A DNA stretch of 64,000 nt. It comes from Caballeronia megalochromosomata (GTDB lineage: Bacteria > Pseudomonadota > Gammaproteobacteria > Burkholderiales > Burkholderiaceae). The notes under the pieces were generated by a model. That model searched no databases. It had not been told where the DNA came from and worked only from the letters and a program-made list of their open reading frames with translations. Below are positions 52,594 to 61,745 of the stretch, one piece after another. Positions within the stretch are counted from its first letter, which is position 1; each line of letters starts with the position of its first letter. Position numbers and translations under genes: made by a program. The DNA lies in the NCBI GenBank assembly GCA_001580565.1, contig LRBF01000028.1, positions 1 to 64,000 on the forward strand. Reading direction: 5' to 3'.

Positions 52594-55338
52594 ATGACTG
52601 AAACAACCGTCCTTCGCAATCCGAATGATCTCCATCACGACGTTGCGCTGGCGTCGCCGCGCGTGCCGACGCGCGTCGTGGGTCGCGAGCGACTCGTCGC
52701 GCAACTCGTCGAGGCGCGCCGCAAGCGCTGCATCGTCATGCAAGGCCCGGCGGGCTATGGCAAGACGACCGCGCTCATCGCGTGGCGCGAGGCGCTCTAT
52801 CCGCTCGCGTTCCAGGTGGCGTGGCTTACGCTCGCCGACGAAATCGACGACCTCGCCCGCTTTCTCGATGCACTCGCCGCGAGCCTCGCGCAGGTCGATC
52901 CGTCGATTCCGCGCGACGCCTCGCTCCTGGGCGGCCGCGGCATGGACGACGAAGCGATCGAGCGCACGATCATCGCGCTGGTGCGCGGCATCGCGAGCTG
53001 GCAGGGCGATCTGGTGCTCGTGCTCGACGACCTGCATCGCCTGACTGACCGGCGCTGCCATCAATCGCTGCAATGGCTGCTCGATTACGCGCCGCCGAAT
53101 CTGCATGTCGCGCTCGCGTCGCGCGGCACGATTCCGCTGTCGGTCGGGCGCATCCGCGACGCGGGGCTGCTGCTCGAACTCGACATGCGCGATCTGCGCT
53201 TCTCGATGGCGGAATCGAAGGCGTTCCTCAAGTCGCAGTGTCCGGAAATCGGCTCGCGCGAGGCACGGCAGATGCACGAAATGACCGACGGCTGGGTCGC
53301 TGGCCTGCAACTGATGGTCGTCGGCGCAAAGCGCGGGCGGTCCGCGCCGGTTGACACGCCGCTTCTCGAGCCGCGAACTTTCGCCGAATACTTCGAGCGC
53401 GAGGTGCTTTCGCGGCTTGCGGCAAGCGAAGTCGAGCTGCTCGTGCGCATGTCGGTGTGCCAGCGTCTGTGCGCGCCCTTGTGCGTCGCGCTGCTCGGCG
53501 GCAAGGATCATCCCGAAAGCGTGCTGAAGCTGCTTGCGCGCCTCGAAAGCGACAATCTCTTTCTCGCGGCCGCCGGTCACGATGCGCATCACGCGTGGTA
53601 TCGGCTGAATCCGCTGTTTCGCGAGACCTTGCTGGAACGTTTTCATGCGCGCGGCGAAGCGCAGCAACGGCAGGTACATCACGCGGCATGGCGATGGTTC
53701 CGCGACCACGATTACGCCGATGAAGCCGTGCGCCACGCCGTGCTCGCGGGCGAGCCTGCCGCGGCGGCGGATCTCGTCGCGCATATCGCGCGCGGTTTGC
53801 AGTTGCGCGGCGACTTGCGCAAACTCGTCGCGCTGATGCGCCTGCTGCCGCAAGCGGAGGTTCAGTCGCGCGCCGGCCTGCGGCTCTGGACGATCCATCT
53901 GCATCTCTATGCCCGCGAGTTCGATGCGTGCGCGAGCGCGATCGAACGCTTGCGCGGAGATCTCGCGCCGGAGGATGTCCATTCGCGCTATCGCCTGACA
54001 CTGCTGCAAGGCGCGCTCGCGGTTCAACGCGACGATCTCGACGCCGCCCGCGATCTGCTGCCCCGTCTGAGCGCGTTGCCGCACGACGCGCAAGGCATCA
54101 TCGTCGGCGCGCGCAACAATCTGTTGTCGTGGATTCATGCGCGAAGCAGCCATTTCGACGACGCGCGCCGCGTCCAGTCAGACCGCGTGCCCGCCCTTCC
54201 CGATGGCACGCCGATCATGGGCACGTCGGCGGGCGTGCTGAGCGCTCGCGCGCTCGCGGGCTTCAGTCATCTGCTGCAAGGCGATCTGCTGCAAACGGAG
54301 CGTGTCTGCCGCGATGTGCTTTACGAAGCCGAACAGCGTGGCAGCGCGGCGGCCGAAGCGGGCGCGCTCGCCGCTGCCTTGCTCGGCGAAGTGCTGTACG
54401 AATCCGGCGAGGCGGATCAGGCGCGCACGCTGCTCGAAGAACGCCTCGACGTGATCGAGCGCGTGTCGTTTCCGGACTCGGTGATGAGCGTGCTGACGGT
54501 GCTGTCGTCGTCGCATTGGCTGGCGGGTCATCGGCTCGACGCGATCGCGTACCTGGATCGGCTCGAAGACTATGCGGCACGGCATGATCTGCGCCGTGTG
54601 CTGGCGCACGGCCTCGCGTTGCGCGTTCGGCGCGAACTGCAACGCGGCCAGTTCGACACCGCGCAGGCGCATATCGCGCGGCTCGATGCACTGGCGGCGC
54701 GCGTGGAATCGCACGCGCGGGCATCGGCGGATTTTCAGGCCGTGGCGCAGCAGGCGCACGTCGACTGGCGTTTCGCCCACGAGGATTTCGATGCGGCGGC
54801 CCATGCGCTGTCGTCGCTGATCGAGCTGTGCCGCGAGCGCGGCTGGCAACGGCGGATGGCGTTTTTCGAAGCGCAGAAGGCGGTCGCGGCGCACCGCCGC
54901 GGCGACGCGATATCGGCGCAGAGGCTCATGCTGTCGGCGGTGCGCGCCGGGCATCGCCTCGGTCTCGTGCGCACGCTGCTCGACGCCGATCCCGCCGCCA
55001 TCGATCTGATCGAACGCGTCACGAAGGACGAGTCACACGATGCGGTGCTGCAGTTCTACGCGGACCGTCTACGCGACGCGCACACGCGCGCCGCCGCGAC
55101 GCCGCATTCCCCGACGAAGGCAGACGTGAAGGCGCACGACATCCTGAGCGCGCGCGAAACGAAAGTGCTGGGCCTGCTCGCGCAGGCGCTGCCGAACAAG
55201 AAGATCGCCCGGACGATGGGTATCTCGCCCGAGACGGTCAAATGGCATCTGAAGAACATCTACAGCAAGCTCGGCGTGTCGAGCCGCGACGAGGCTGCCG
55301 CGCGTTCGCGGGACCTCGCGCTCGGCGACGGTGCGTGA
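52594..55338 (+). CDS. LAL/MalT-type LuxR family transcriptional activator
   Basis: A 914-aa STAND regulator. It has a P-loop NTPase (GPAGYGKTT, about residues 51-59; Walker B LVLVLDDLHRL, ~143), a winged-helix/helical arm, a long TPR-like helical region (~400-820), and a C-terminal LuxR HTH (ILSARETKVLGLLAQALPNK, then MGISPETVKWHLKNIYSKLG). Such proteins activate catabolic operons when they bind an inducer and ATP. It precedes the damaged and intact beta-oxidation genes at 55.3-60.6 kb, and is the likely activator of that cluster. Confidence 0.92.
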   Translation: MTETTVLRNPNDLHHDVALASPRVPTRVVGRERLVAQLVEARRKRCIVMQGPAGYGKTTALIAWREALYPLAFQVAWLTLADEIDDLARFLDALAASLAQVDPSIPRDASLLGGRGMDDEAIERTIIALVRGIASWQGDLVLVLDDLHRLTDRRCHQSLQWLLDYAPPNLHVALASRGTIPLSVGRIRDAGLLLELDMRDLRFSMAESKAFLKSQCPEIGSREARQMHEMTDGWVAGLQLMVVGAKRGRSAPVDTPLLEPRTFAEYFEREVLSRLAASEVELLVRMSVCQRLCAPLCVALLGGKDHPESVLKLLARLESDNLFLAAAGHDAHHAWYRLNPLFRETLLERFHARGEAQQRQVHHAAWRWFRDHDYADEAVRHAVLAGEPAAAADLVAHIARGLQLRGDLRKLVALMRLLPQAEVQSRAGLRLWTIHLHLYAREFDACASAIERLRGDLAPEDVHSRYRLTLLQGALAVQRDDLDAARDLLPRLSALPHDAQGIIVGARNNLLSWIHARSSHFDDARRVQSDRVPALPDGTPIMGTSAGVLSARALAGFSHLLQGDLLQTERVCRDVLYEAEQRGSAAAEAGALAAALLGEVLYESGEADQARTLLEERLDVIERVSFPDSVMSVLTVLSSSHWLAGHRLDAIAYLDRLEDYAARHDLRRVLAHGLALRVRRELQRGQFDTAQAHIARLDALAARVESHARASADFQAVAQQAHVDWRFAHEDFDAAAHALSSLIELCRERGWQRRMAFFEAQKAVAAHRRGDAISAQRLMLSAVRAGHRLGLVRTLLDADPAAIDLIERVTKDESHDAVLQFYADRLRDAHTRAAATPHSPTKADVKAHDILSARETKVLGLLAQALPNKKIARTMGISPETVKWHLKNIYSKLGVSSRDEAAARSRDLALGDGA

Positions 55339-55345
55339 GCGCGCG

Positions 55346-55718
55346 TCAAGCGACGAGCGCACGCGTGTCGGCTTCCGGTGGCGGATTCGCGAGCACGTCG
55401 GCATGAAAATCCGCATCGCCGAGGCGCAGCGACGACGCCGTCGGAAACCTGAAGTAGTCGCCGACCGCCAGCTCCGCCGTGACGCCCATGCCGCCGTGCA
55501 ACGGCACGGCCTGCTCGCCGACGAAGCGGCCCGCGCGGCTCACGATCAGCTTCGCGGACGAGATCATGCGCCGCCGCCCGGTCTTGCTGCTTTCGTCGAT
55601 CGCCACTGCGGCCAGATGCGTCAACCTTGTCGCGCAGATCGGCGGGAAGACGCTCGCGCAAGAGCGCGCGGACGGTTTCGCGAAACGCGAGATCCTCTTT
55701 CGAATAGCTCAGGTTCAT
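55346..55718 (-). pseudogene. Acyl-CoA dehydrogenase remnant with internal deletion
   Basis: On the minus strand, an intact acyl-CoA dehydrogenase start (MNLSYSKEDLAFRETVRALL, then RERLPADLRDKV) runs to about 55630. In the next frame, the sequence turns directly into an acyl-CoA dehydrogenase C-terminus: LAAVAIDESSKTGRRRMISSAK, KLIVSRAGRFVGEQ, then LHGGMGVTAELAVGDYF. The ~250 residues between (FAD- and substrate-binding core) are missing and the frame is shifted at the joint. The remains cannot encode an active enzyme. The C-terminus stops 8 bp after the LAL gene, convergent with it. Confidence 0.85.
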
Positions 55719-55942
55719 GGGATGTCCTTGATGACACGCGCATCGATGGCACCACGATACGCGGCACGCCGCGCCAGACCGCCACCCACCTCGGGTGGTC
55801 CCGTGCGAGTACGCGTCCTCTATTCTTCATTCAAGGGCAAGCGAACCGCCGCGCGGCGGAATCGACGAATCAACGGCCGGAGTCGGCGCGCGGCCTCGCG
55901 GCCGCATCCGGCAAAAAGCATCCATGCTCGGGAGACAGAGGT

Positions 55943-56479
55943 ATGAGCGCGCTCGAAGCAAGCGGCAACGTGGCACCGTCTTATCGTCCTGTGCGGTTTC
56001 CCGAGCGGCAGACGCTCGTCGAACGTCACGTGGACGGCACGTTGATTCTCCGTAGCGCTCGCGCGCTGCCTCGCATTGAACAGCGCTCGTTCGCGGACTT
56101 CATTCCGCTCTGGTCCGCGCAACGCGGCGACACCGCTGCGTTCCGCGAACGCGACGGAGCCGGCGCGTGGCCGAACGTGGCGGCGTGCCAGCGCATCGCG
56201 GCCGAACTGGTCTCGCTCGATGCGAGCGCGCTCGCCACGCATTCGCGCGTCGTCGCCGAGTTGAGCCGGCGCCTGAAGCAGCAGAAAGCGCGCGGCGCAA
56301 CGCTCGTCATCGAACGGCTGATGCTGATGACCGAGCCGCCTTCGCTTGACGCCAACGAAATCGCCGACAAGGGCTACGTCGATCAAGCGATCACGCGCAC
56401 ACGCCGCGGGCATCTGATCGACGCACTGTATCAGGCCGAACCTGCTTCGCATGTCGCGCGTATCGGCGCATCGAAATAA
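55943..56479 (+). pseudogene. Feruloyl-CoA synthase-like ligase with in-frame core deletion
   Basis: The 178-aa frame opens like feruloyl-CoA synthases (YRPVRFPERQTLVERHVDGT, then LILRSARALP and SFADFIPLWSAQRGDTAAFRE, to about residue 72). It passes straight into a C-terminal sequence of the same family: PNVAACQRIAAELV, then LMLMTEPPSLDANEIADKGY and VDQAITRTRRG. The family is normally ~600 residues, so about 420 residues, including the ATP/AMP-binding core, are gone while the frame is kept. It retains a ribosome site (GAGACAGAGGT before ATG). A short protein may be made, but ligase activity is not possible. Confidence 0.82.
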
Positions 56480-56503
56480 GACCCAACCTCCCAGGAACTG
56501 GAA

Positions 56504-57643
56504 ATGCACATCGCTCGCACTGTCTTTCGAGACGATCATGAAATGCTTCGTAGTACTGCGCGCAGATTCTTCGAGCGCGAATGTGTTCCGCGCCAGACGG
56601 AATGGGACAAGGCCGGTCGCGTGGATCGCGAGACGTGGTTGAAGGCGGGCAAGCATGGGCTCCTGTGCGTATCGATTCCGGGCGAATACGGCGGCGGCGA
56701 CGGCGACTTCGGCCATGTCGCCGTGGTCAACGAGGAAATGACGCGCGCGGGCGTCAGTGGGCCGGGCTTCGCGGTGCATTCGGATATCGTCGCGCCGTAT
56801 ATCGCGCGCATCGGCAGCGATGAACAGAAGCAACGGTGGCTGCCCGGCATCTGCACCGGCGAGCAGATTCTCGCCATCGCGATGACCGAACCCGGCACCG
56901 GCAGCGACCTGAAGGCGGTGCGCACCACCGCGCGCCGCGACGGCGATCACTACATCATCAACGGCAGCAAGACCTTCATCACGAATGGCCTCAACGCGGA
57001 TCTCGTCGTGGTCGTCTGCACGACGGACCCGGGCGCGGGCGCGAAGGGCGTGAGCCTGATCGTCGTGGAAACGACGCGCGACGGCTTCCGGCGCGGCCGC
57101 AAGCTAGACAAGATCGGCATGCACGCGCAGGACACCGCCGAACTCTTCTTCGACGACGTGCGCGTGCCGGTCGAAAACCGTCTCGGCGAAGAAGGCAAGG
57201 GCTTCGCGTACCTGATGGCCGAGTTGCCGCAGGAACGTCTGAACATCGCGGTCGGCGCGGCGGCACGGCTGGAAACGTGTCTCGAACACACGCTGAACTA
57301 CGTGAAGGACCGTCGCGCGTTCAATCAGACCGTGTGGGACTTCCAGAACACCAAGTTCAAGCTCGCCGACATCAAGGCGCAGGCCATCGCCGTCCGGCTG
57401 ATGGTCGATCACTACCTCGACGTGCACATGCGCCGCCGCCTGACGCTCGAGGAATCGGCGATAGCGAAGCTCTTCGCCACCGAAACGCTCGGCAAGGCGC
57501 TCGACGAGATGGTGCAACTGCATGGCGGCTACGGCTACATGCTCGAGTATCCGGTCGCCCGCGCATTCGTCGATGCCCGCGTGTCGCGCATCTACGGCGG
57601 CGCGAGCGAGGTCATGCGCGAGCTCATCTCGCGCAAGCTGTGA
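56504..57643 (+). CDS. Acyl-CoA dehydrogenase (long-chain/LCAD-like)
   Basis: A 379-aa FAD enzyme that introduces a 2,3 double bond into an acyl-CoA. AMTEPGTGSDLKAVRTTA and GSKTFITNG are family signatures. The C-terminal motif reads RIYGGASEVMRELISRKL, so the MCAD-type catalytic Glu (YEGT) is replaced by Gly. The alternative base of LCAD/IVD enzymes is present as Glu in ARLETCLEHTLNYV. It belongs to that subgroup by this criterion. It starts 24 bp after the truncated ligase and leads the intact part of the operon. Confidence 0.93.
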   Translation: MHIARTVFRDDHEMLRSTARRFFERECVPRQTEWDKAGRVDRETWLKAGKHGLLCVSIPGEYGGGDGDFGHVAVVNEEMTRAGVSGPGFAVHSDIVAPYIARIGSDEQKQRWLPGICTGEQILAIAMTEPGTGSDLKAVRTTARRDGDHYIINGSKTFITNGLNADLVVVVCTTDPGAGAKGVSLIVVETTRDGFRRGRKLDKIGMHAQDTAELFFDDVRVPVENRLGEEGKGFAYLMAELPQERLNIAVGAAARLETCLEHTLNYVKDRRAFNQTVWDFQNTKFKLADIKAQAIAVRLMVDHYLDVHMRRRLTLEESAIAKLFATETLGKALDEMVQLHGGYGYMLEYPVARAFVDARVSRIYGGASEVMRELISRKL

Positions 57644-57678
57644 ATCCATCGAATCCTCAATCACTGAAGGAGAAGCAC

Positions 57679-58866
57679 ATGAGTCGCAAGGTGTTTGTCG
57701 CGGGCGTCGGCATGATCCCGTTCAAGAAGCCGGGTGCGAGCGAAACGTACGACGTGATGGGCGAAACCGCCATCCGCGGTGCGCTCGCCGACGCCGGGCT
57801 CGACTTCAAGGCCATTCAGCAGGCGTATGCCGGCTATGTCTACGGCGACTCGACGTGCGGACAAAAAGCGATCTATCGCGTCGGCATGACGGGCGTGCCG
57901 GTCCTCAACGTCAACAACAATTGCGCGACGGGATCGTCCGCGCTCTTTCTCGCGCGACAGGCCGTCGAATCCGGTGCGGTCGATTGCGCGCTCGCCGTGG
58001 GCTTCGAGTTCATGCAGCCGGGCGCGTTGTCGTCGAAATGGAATGATCGCGCGCCCGCGCTCGAACGCGCGCTCGATCTGACCAACAAGCTCGTCGGCCA
58101 CACCGAGATTCCAACCGCGATCCGCCAGTTCGCGGGCGCGGGTCTCGCGCATATGCGCAAATACGGCACGAAACTGGAGACGTTCGCGCGCATTCGCGCG
58201 AAGGCGAGCGAGCACGCGGCGCGCAATCCGCTCGCGGTGTTCCGCAATGTCGTATCGACGGAAGACGTGATGAACGCACCGGTGTTGTGGGAAGGCGTGC
58301 TGACGCGTCTGATGGCGTGTCCGCCGACGTGCGGTGGCGCGGCGGCCGTGCTCGTGTCGGAAGCGTTCGCGCGCAAACACGGCTTGCGCACCGACGTGAT
58401 GATCGCAGGCCAGTCGCTCGCCACCGATCTGCCGAGCACGTACGAAGCCGGCGACATGATTCGCGTCGTCGGCTTCGACATCACGCGCAATGCGGCGCAG
58501 CAAGCGTATGAGCAGGCGGGCGTCGGACCTGAGGACATCGACGTGGTCGAGTTGCACGACTGCTTCGCGCAGAACGAACTGCTGACCTACGAAGGACTCG
58601 GTCTGTGCAAGGAAGGCGAAGGCGAGCGCCTCGTCATGGACGGCGACAACACCTACGGCGGCAAGTGGGTGACCAATCCGTCGGGCGGCCTGCTGTCGAA
58701 GGGCCATCCGCTCGGCGCGACGGGTCTCGCGCAATGCTTCGAGCTGACGCATCAGTTGCGCGGCACGGCGGGCGATCGTCAGGTCGAGGGCGCGAAACTC
58801 GCCTTGCAGCACAACCTCGGGCTCGGCGGCGCGGGCGTCGTCACCATCTACAAGCGGAGCGCGTAA
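57679..58866 (+). CDS. SCP2-type thiolase (lipid-transfer family)
   Basis: A 395-aa thiolase. It has the nucleophile Cys82 in NNNCATGSSAL, the HDCF motif (LHDCFAQNELLTYEGLGLC), and GGLLSKGHPLGATG. All SCP2-thiolase catalytic positions are present, unlike the paralogue at 3890-5062. It should release acetyl- or propionyl-CoA from a 3-ketoacyl-CoA. AAGGAGAAGCAC precedes the ATG, and its TAA overlaps the next ATG by one base (TAATG). It is central to the cluster's side-chain degradation. Confidence 0.93.
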   Translation: MSRKVFVAGVGMIPFKKPGASETYDVMGETAIRGALADAGLDFKAIQQAYAGYVYGDSTCGQKAIYRVGMTGVPVLNVNNNCATGSSALFLARQAVESGAVDCALAVGFEFMQPGALSSKWNDRAPALERALDLTNKLVGHTEIPTAIRQFAGAGLAHMRKYGTKLETFARIRAKASEHAARNPLAVFRNVVSTEDVMNAPVLWEGVLTRLMACPPTCGGAAAVLVSEAFARKHGLRTDVMIAGQSLATDLPSTYEAGDMIRVVGFDITRNAAQQAYEQAGVGPEDIDVVELHDCFAQNELLTYEGLGLCKEGEGERLVMDGDNTYGGKWVTNPSGGLLSKGHPLGATGLAQCFELTHQLRGTAGDRQVEGAKLALQHNLGLGGAGVVTIYKRSA

Positions 58867-59303
58867 TGACGATCAACACTAAGCATATCGGCATGCGGAT
58901 GCCCGTATTCACGGCAACCGCGGATGCCTGGCGCCTGCGCTTCTTCGCGAAGGCGATCGGCGAGACGAACCCGGTCTATTTCGACGAAGCCGCCGCGCAC
59001 GATGCCGGTCATCCCGCGCTGCCGCTGCCGCCTACGTTTCTGTTCTCGTTCGAATTCGAACAGTCGTCGACGGCATTGCGCGACGAAGTCGGCATCGACC
59101 CATCGCGCATTCTGCACGGCGAGCAGACGTTCGTGTATCACCGCATGGCATATGCGGGCGATCTCCTGCGCTACGAAGGCCGCATCGCGGATATCTACAG
59201 CAAGAAGAACGGCGCGCTGTGGTTCATCGTGCGCGAAACACGCGTGACGAACCAGCGCGGCGAGCATGTGGCCGATCTGCGCACCGTCATCATTCAGCGA
59301 TAA
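58866..59303 (+). CDS. MaoC-like hotdog protein (FAS1/dehydratase N-terminal type)
   Basis: A 145-aa hotdog-fold protein. It contains FAKAIGETNPVYFDEAAAHDAGH and LPPTFLFSFEFEQ, the substrate-binding half of the MaoC_dehydrat_N family. HGEQTFVYHRMAYAGDLLRYEGRIADIYSKK is a conserved middle, in two parts. The catalytic Asp/His pair of full hydratases is not evident here, and it probably dimerises with the next gene product to form a complete (R)-hydratase, as in known heteromeric MaoC pairs. Coupled to the thiolase by TAATG. Confidence 0.88.
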   Translation: MTINTKHIGMRMPVFTATADAWRLRFFAKAIGETNPVYFDEAAAHDAGHPALPLPPTFLFSFEFEQSSTALRDEVGIDPSRILHGEQTFVYHRMAYAGDLLRYEGRIADIYSKKNGALWFIVRETRVTNQRGEHVADLRTVIIQR

Positions 59304-59317
59304 GCGGGGACACGCGA

Positions 59318-59734
59318 ATGAACACGATCAATTTCGATTCGATCCAGGTCGGCGACACGCTGCCGCCGCTCACGCTTCCCGCGGTGAACCGTGCGACGCT
59401 CGCGCTTTTCGCGGGTGCGTCGGGCGACCACAACCCCATTCATATCGACACGGACCATGCGCGTCGCGCCGGCGTGCCGGACGTCTTCGCGCACGGCATG
59501 TTGTCGATGGCCTGGCTCGGCCGGCTGCTCACATCGTGGGTCGGGCAGCGGCAACTGCGTGCGTTCGGCGTGCGCTTTGTCGGCATCACGCAACTCGGGC
59601 ATGTGGTGACGTGCACGGGCAAGGTCACGGAGAAATTCGAAGCCGAAGGCGAACGACACGTGCGGCTCGAAATCCAGACCGTCAATCAATATGGCGAACC
59701 GCGCGTGCTCGGCGACGCAGTGGTTGCGCTCTGA
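59318..59734 (+). CDS. MaoC-family (R)-enoyl-CoA hydratase subunit
   Basis: A 138-aa hotdog protein with the hydratase motif FAGASGDHNPIHIDTDHAR (catalytic Asp and His). FAHGMLSMAWLGRLLTSWVG and GVRFVGITQLGHVVTC complete the fold. It is 14 bp downstream of the partner subunit. Together they would hydrate a 2-enoyl-CoA made by the acyl-CoA dehydrogenase upstream, giving a 3-hydroxyacyl-CoA for the SDR that follows. Confidence 0.9.
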   Translation: MNTINFDSIQVGDTLPPLTLPAVNRATLALFAGASGDHNPIHIDTDHARRAGVPDVFAHGMLSMAWLGRLLTSWVGQRQLRAFGVRFVGITQLGHVVTCTGKVTEKFEAEGERHVRLEIQTVNQYGEPRVLGDAVVAL

Positions 59735-59756
59735 CTTCATTCATCGGGAAATCAAC

Positions 59757-60578
59757 ATGGGAAAGCTCGAAGGCAAAGTGGCATTGGTAACCGGCTCGGG
59801 ACGCGGCATCGGTCAGGCGATCGCGCTCAAGCTCGCGAGCGAAGGCGCGCGGCTCGTCATCAACGATCTCGATCCCGAACCCGCGCAGGAAACCGTGGAA
59901 CTGCTTCGCAAGCAAGGCACGGAAGCGGTGGCCTGCGTGGGCAACGTGTCGGCGCCGGATTTCGCGGATCGCCTGATCGGCACGGCGATGAACACGTTCA
60001 AGGGCATCGATATCCTCGTCAATAACGCGGGCTATACATGGGACGATGTCGTCCAGAAGATGACCGATGAACAGTGGTACGCGATCATCGATTGCCATCT
60101 CACCGCGCCGTTTCGCATATTGCGTGCCGCCTATCCTCATATCAAGGCGCTGCATGCGGCAGATAAGGAGGCGGGGCGCGAGAATTATCGAAAGATCGTC
60201 AATATCTCGTCGGTATCGGCGTTGAACGGGAATGCCGGGCAGATGAACTATTCATCGGCGAAAGCGGGCGTGATCGGCATGACCCGCGCACTGGCACGCG
60301 AGTGGGGCCGCTTCAATGTCAATGTGAATTGTGTCGCATTCGGGCTGATTCATACGCGCATGACCGTGAGCACGGAGGCCGCGGCGTCCGTGAAGATCGA
60401 CGGGCGCGATATTCGCGTCGGCCTGAACGCCGACATGCTGAAGTCGCACGCGCAGCGCAACCCGCTCGGCCGTGGCGGCACGCCGGAAGAGGCGGCGGGC
60501 GGCGTCTATCTCTTCTGCTCGCCGGAGTCGAATTACATCACCGGGCAAACCGTCGCGGTGGCGGGGAACTTGCAGTAA
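59757..60578 (+). CDS. SDR family 3-hydroxyacyl-CoA dehydrogenase-like enzyme
   Basis: A 273-aa short-chain dehydrogenase. It has TGSGRGIGQ at 12-20, NNAG near 91, the serine pair in NISSVSALNGNAGQ, and the catalytic Tyr/Lys in NYSSAKAG. An ~11-residue insert precedes the serine (HAADKEAGRENYRK), typical of FabG-like enzymes in CoA catabolic clusters. It lies 22 bp after the MaoC subunit and ends the operon; the terminator at 60611-60643 follows. Confidence 0.9.
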   Translation: MGKLEGKVALVTGSGRGIGQAIALKLASEGARLVINDLDPEPAQETVELLRKQGTEAVACVGNVSAPDFADRLIGTAMNTFKGIDILVNNAGYTWDDVVQKMTDEQWYAIIDCHLTAPFRILRAAYPHIKALHAADKEAGRENYRKIVNISSVSALNGNAGQMNYSSAKAGVIGMTRALAREWGRFNVNVNCVAFGLIHTRMTVSTEAAASVKIDGRDIRVGLNADMLKSHAQRNPLGRGGTPEEAAGGVYLFCSPESNYITGQTVAVAGNLQ

Positions 60579-60610
60579 GCAATCTGTTTTTCAAGGCGTG
60601 GTATCACTTT

Positions 60611-60643
60611 GCGCGTTCGGGGGTTGGCCGAACGTGCTTTTTT
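60611..60643 (+). terminator. Rho-independent terminator of the beta-oxidation operon
   Basis: GCGCGTTCGG (60611-60620) and CCGAACGTGC (60628-60637) form a 10-bp stem (one G-T pair) with a 7-nt loop, directly followed by TTTTTT. It is 32 bp after the SDR stop and is a strong canonical terminator. Confidence 0.92.
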
Positions 60644-60761
60644 CTTCACGAGAAACATGTCCGCAATAGTCCATAACCCTAATACATCGAGGCGGAACAA
60701 CAAGTAGAATCCATGGTCAACTGTCGTTCTCCTGAAAAATCCCGAAGCGGGGTTCACACAC

Positions 60762-61745
60762 ATGCAAACACCGCCGAAAATCAGTGTCCTGCTGCCCGTG
60801 TACAAGGTTGAACCGTACATCGAAGAATGCCTCGACTCGCTTCTGTCACAGACCTCCACCGACTTCGAGATCATCGCCGTTGACGACAGCAGTCCTGATC
60901 GATCTGGTGAAATGACAGCCCGCATTCTGGAACGGCAAAGCAGAATTCAATGGAAGTTTATTAAGAATCTCGAGAACCAGGGACTCGCCGAAACGCGCAA
61001 GATCGCCGCGATGGCGGCGCGTGGCGAATACGTCCTGTGCGTGGACAGCGACGATCATGTGCATCACGACCTCATTCGCAGGGTGATCGAGGAAGCCGAT
61101 TCGCACAATGCGGACGTCGTGGTCTTCGCGGCCGAGAACATCGCGCCGGACGGCACGATCAATTATCGAGTGGAAACGGGAGACACGGTCATCACCGGCG
61201 TGCAGGCGGTCGAGAGAATTCTCGACCTGTCGTTGCAGGCGTATTGCTTCAACAAGCTCGTGCGCCGCTCGATCTTCCTCGCGGTCGAACATCCGACCGG
61301 ACTGATTTACGAAGACATCTGCGTGTCGGTCCAGACGCTCGGCAAATCGAAAATCGTGCGGCTGATGCCCGACACCTTGTATGCCTACATGTATCGGGAG
61401 TCGGGCATTTCGACGCGCTTCAACCCGAACATCGTGGATCTGTTTGCCATTATCGACCGGGTCGAGAAAGCCACCGCGTCGATGCCGATACCAAATTACC
61501 GACGCCTTCTCTTCAGACTGAAATATATCTACGCGTATCGCACGATCGCGTTTCAGGCGGCGATCAAGGCGCCGACGTATCGGCTCGCGAAACCGATCTT
61601 GTGCAGCGTTTCAGAAAAGCTGCGGCTTGCGCATCTGGTCGGCATGTGCTCGGATCATCGGCCGAAACTCTCCATCGTGATGGCGATGCTCAAGATTCAT
61701 CCGTGGATTTTCTACTGTTTCGTGCGGCGTTTTGGACGAGGGTAG
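60762..61745 (+). CDS. Glycosyltransferase family 2 protein
   Basis: A 327-aa GT-A fold enzyme. ISVLLPVYKVEPYIEECLDSLLSQT opens it in typical GT2 fashion; VDDSSPDRSGEM follows, and the metal-binding DxD is in VDSDDHVHHD. It carries a C-terminal hydrophobic/basic end without clear transmembrane helices, so it likely acts at the inner face of the membrane on surface polysaccharide or glycolipid. It stands alone, with lower GC than its neighbours, and seems unrelated to the catabolic genes on either side. No strong ribosome site. Confidence 0.87.
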   Translation: MQTPPKISVLLPVYKVEPYIEECLDSLLSQTSTDFEIIAVDDSSPDRSGEMTARILERQSRIQWKFIKNLENQGLAETRKIAAMAARGEYVLCVDSDDHVHHDLIRRVIEEADSHNADVVVFAAENIAPDGTINYRVETGDTVITGVQAVERILDLSLQAYCFNKLVRRSIFLAVEHPTGLIYEDICVSVQTLGKSKIVRLMPDTLYAYMYRESGISTRFNPNIVDLFAIIDRVEKATASMPIPNYRRLLFRLKYIYAYRTIAFQAAIKAPTYRLAKPILCSVSEKLRLAHLVGMCSDHRPKLSIVMAMLKIHPWIFYCFVRRFGRG

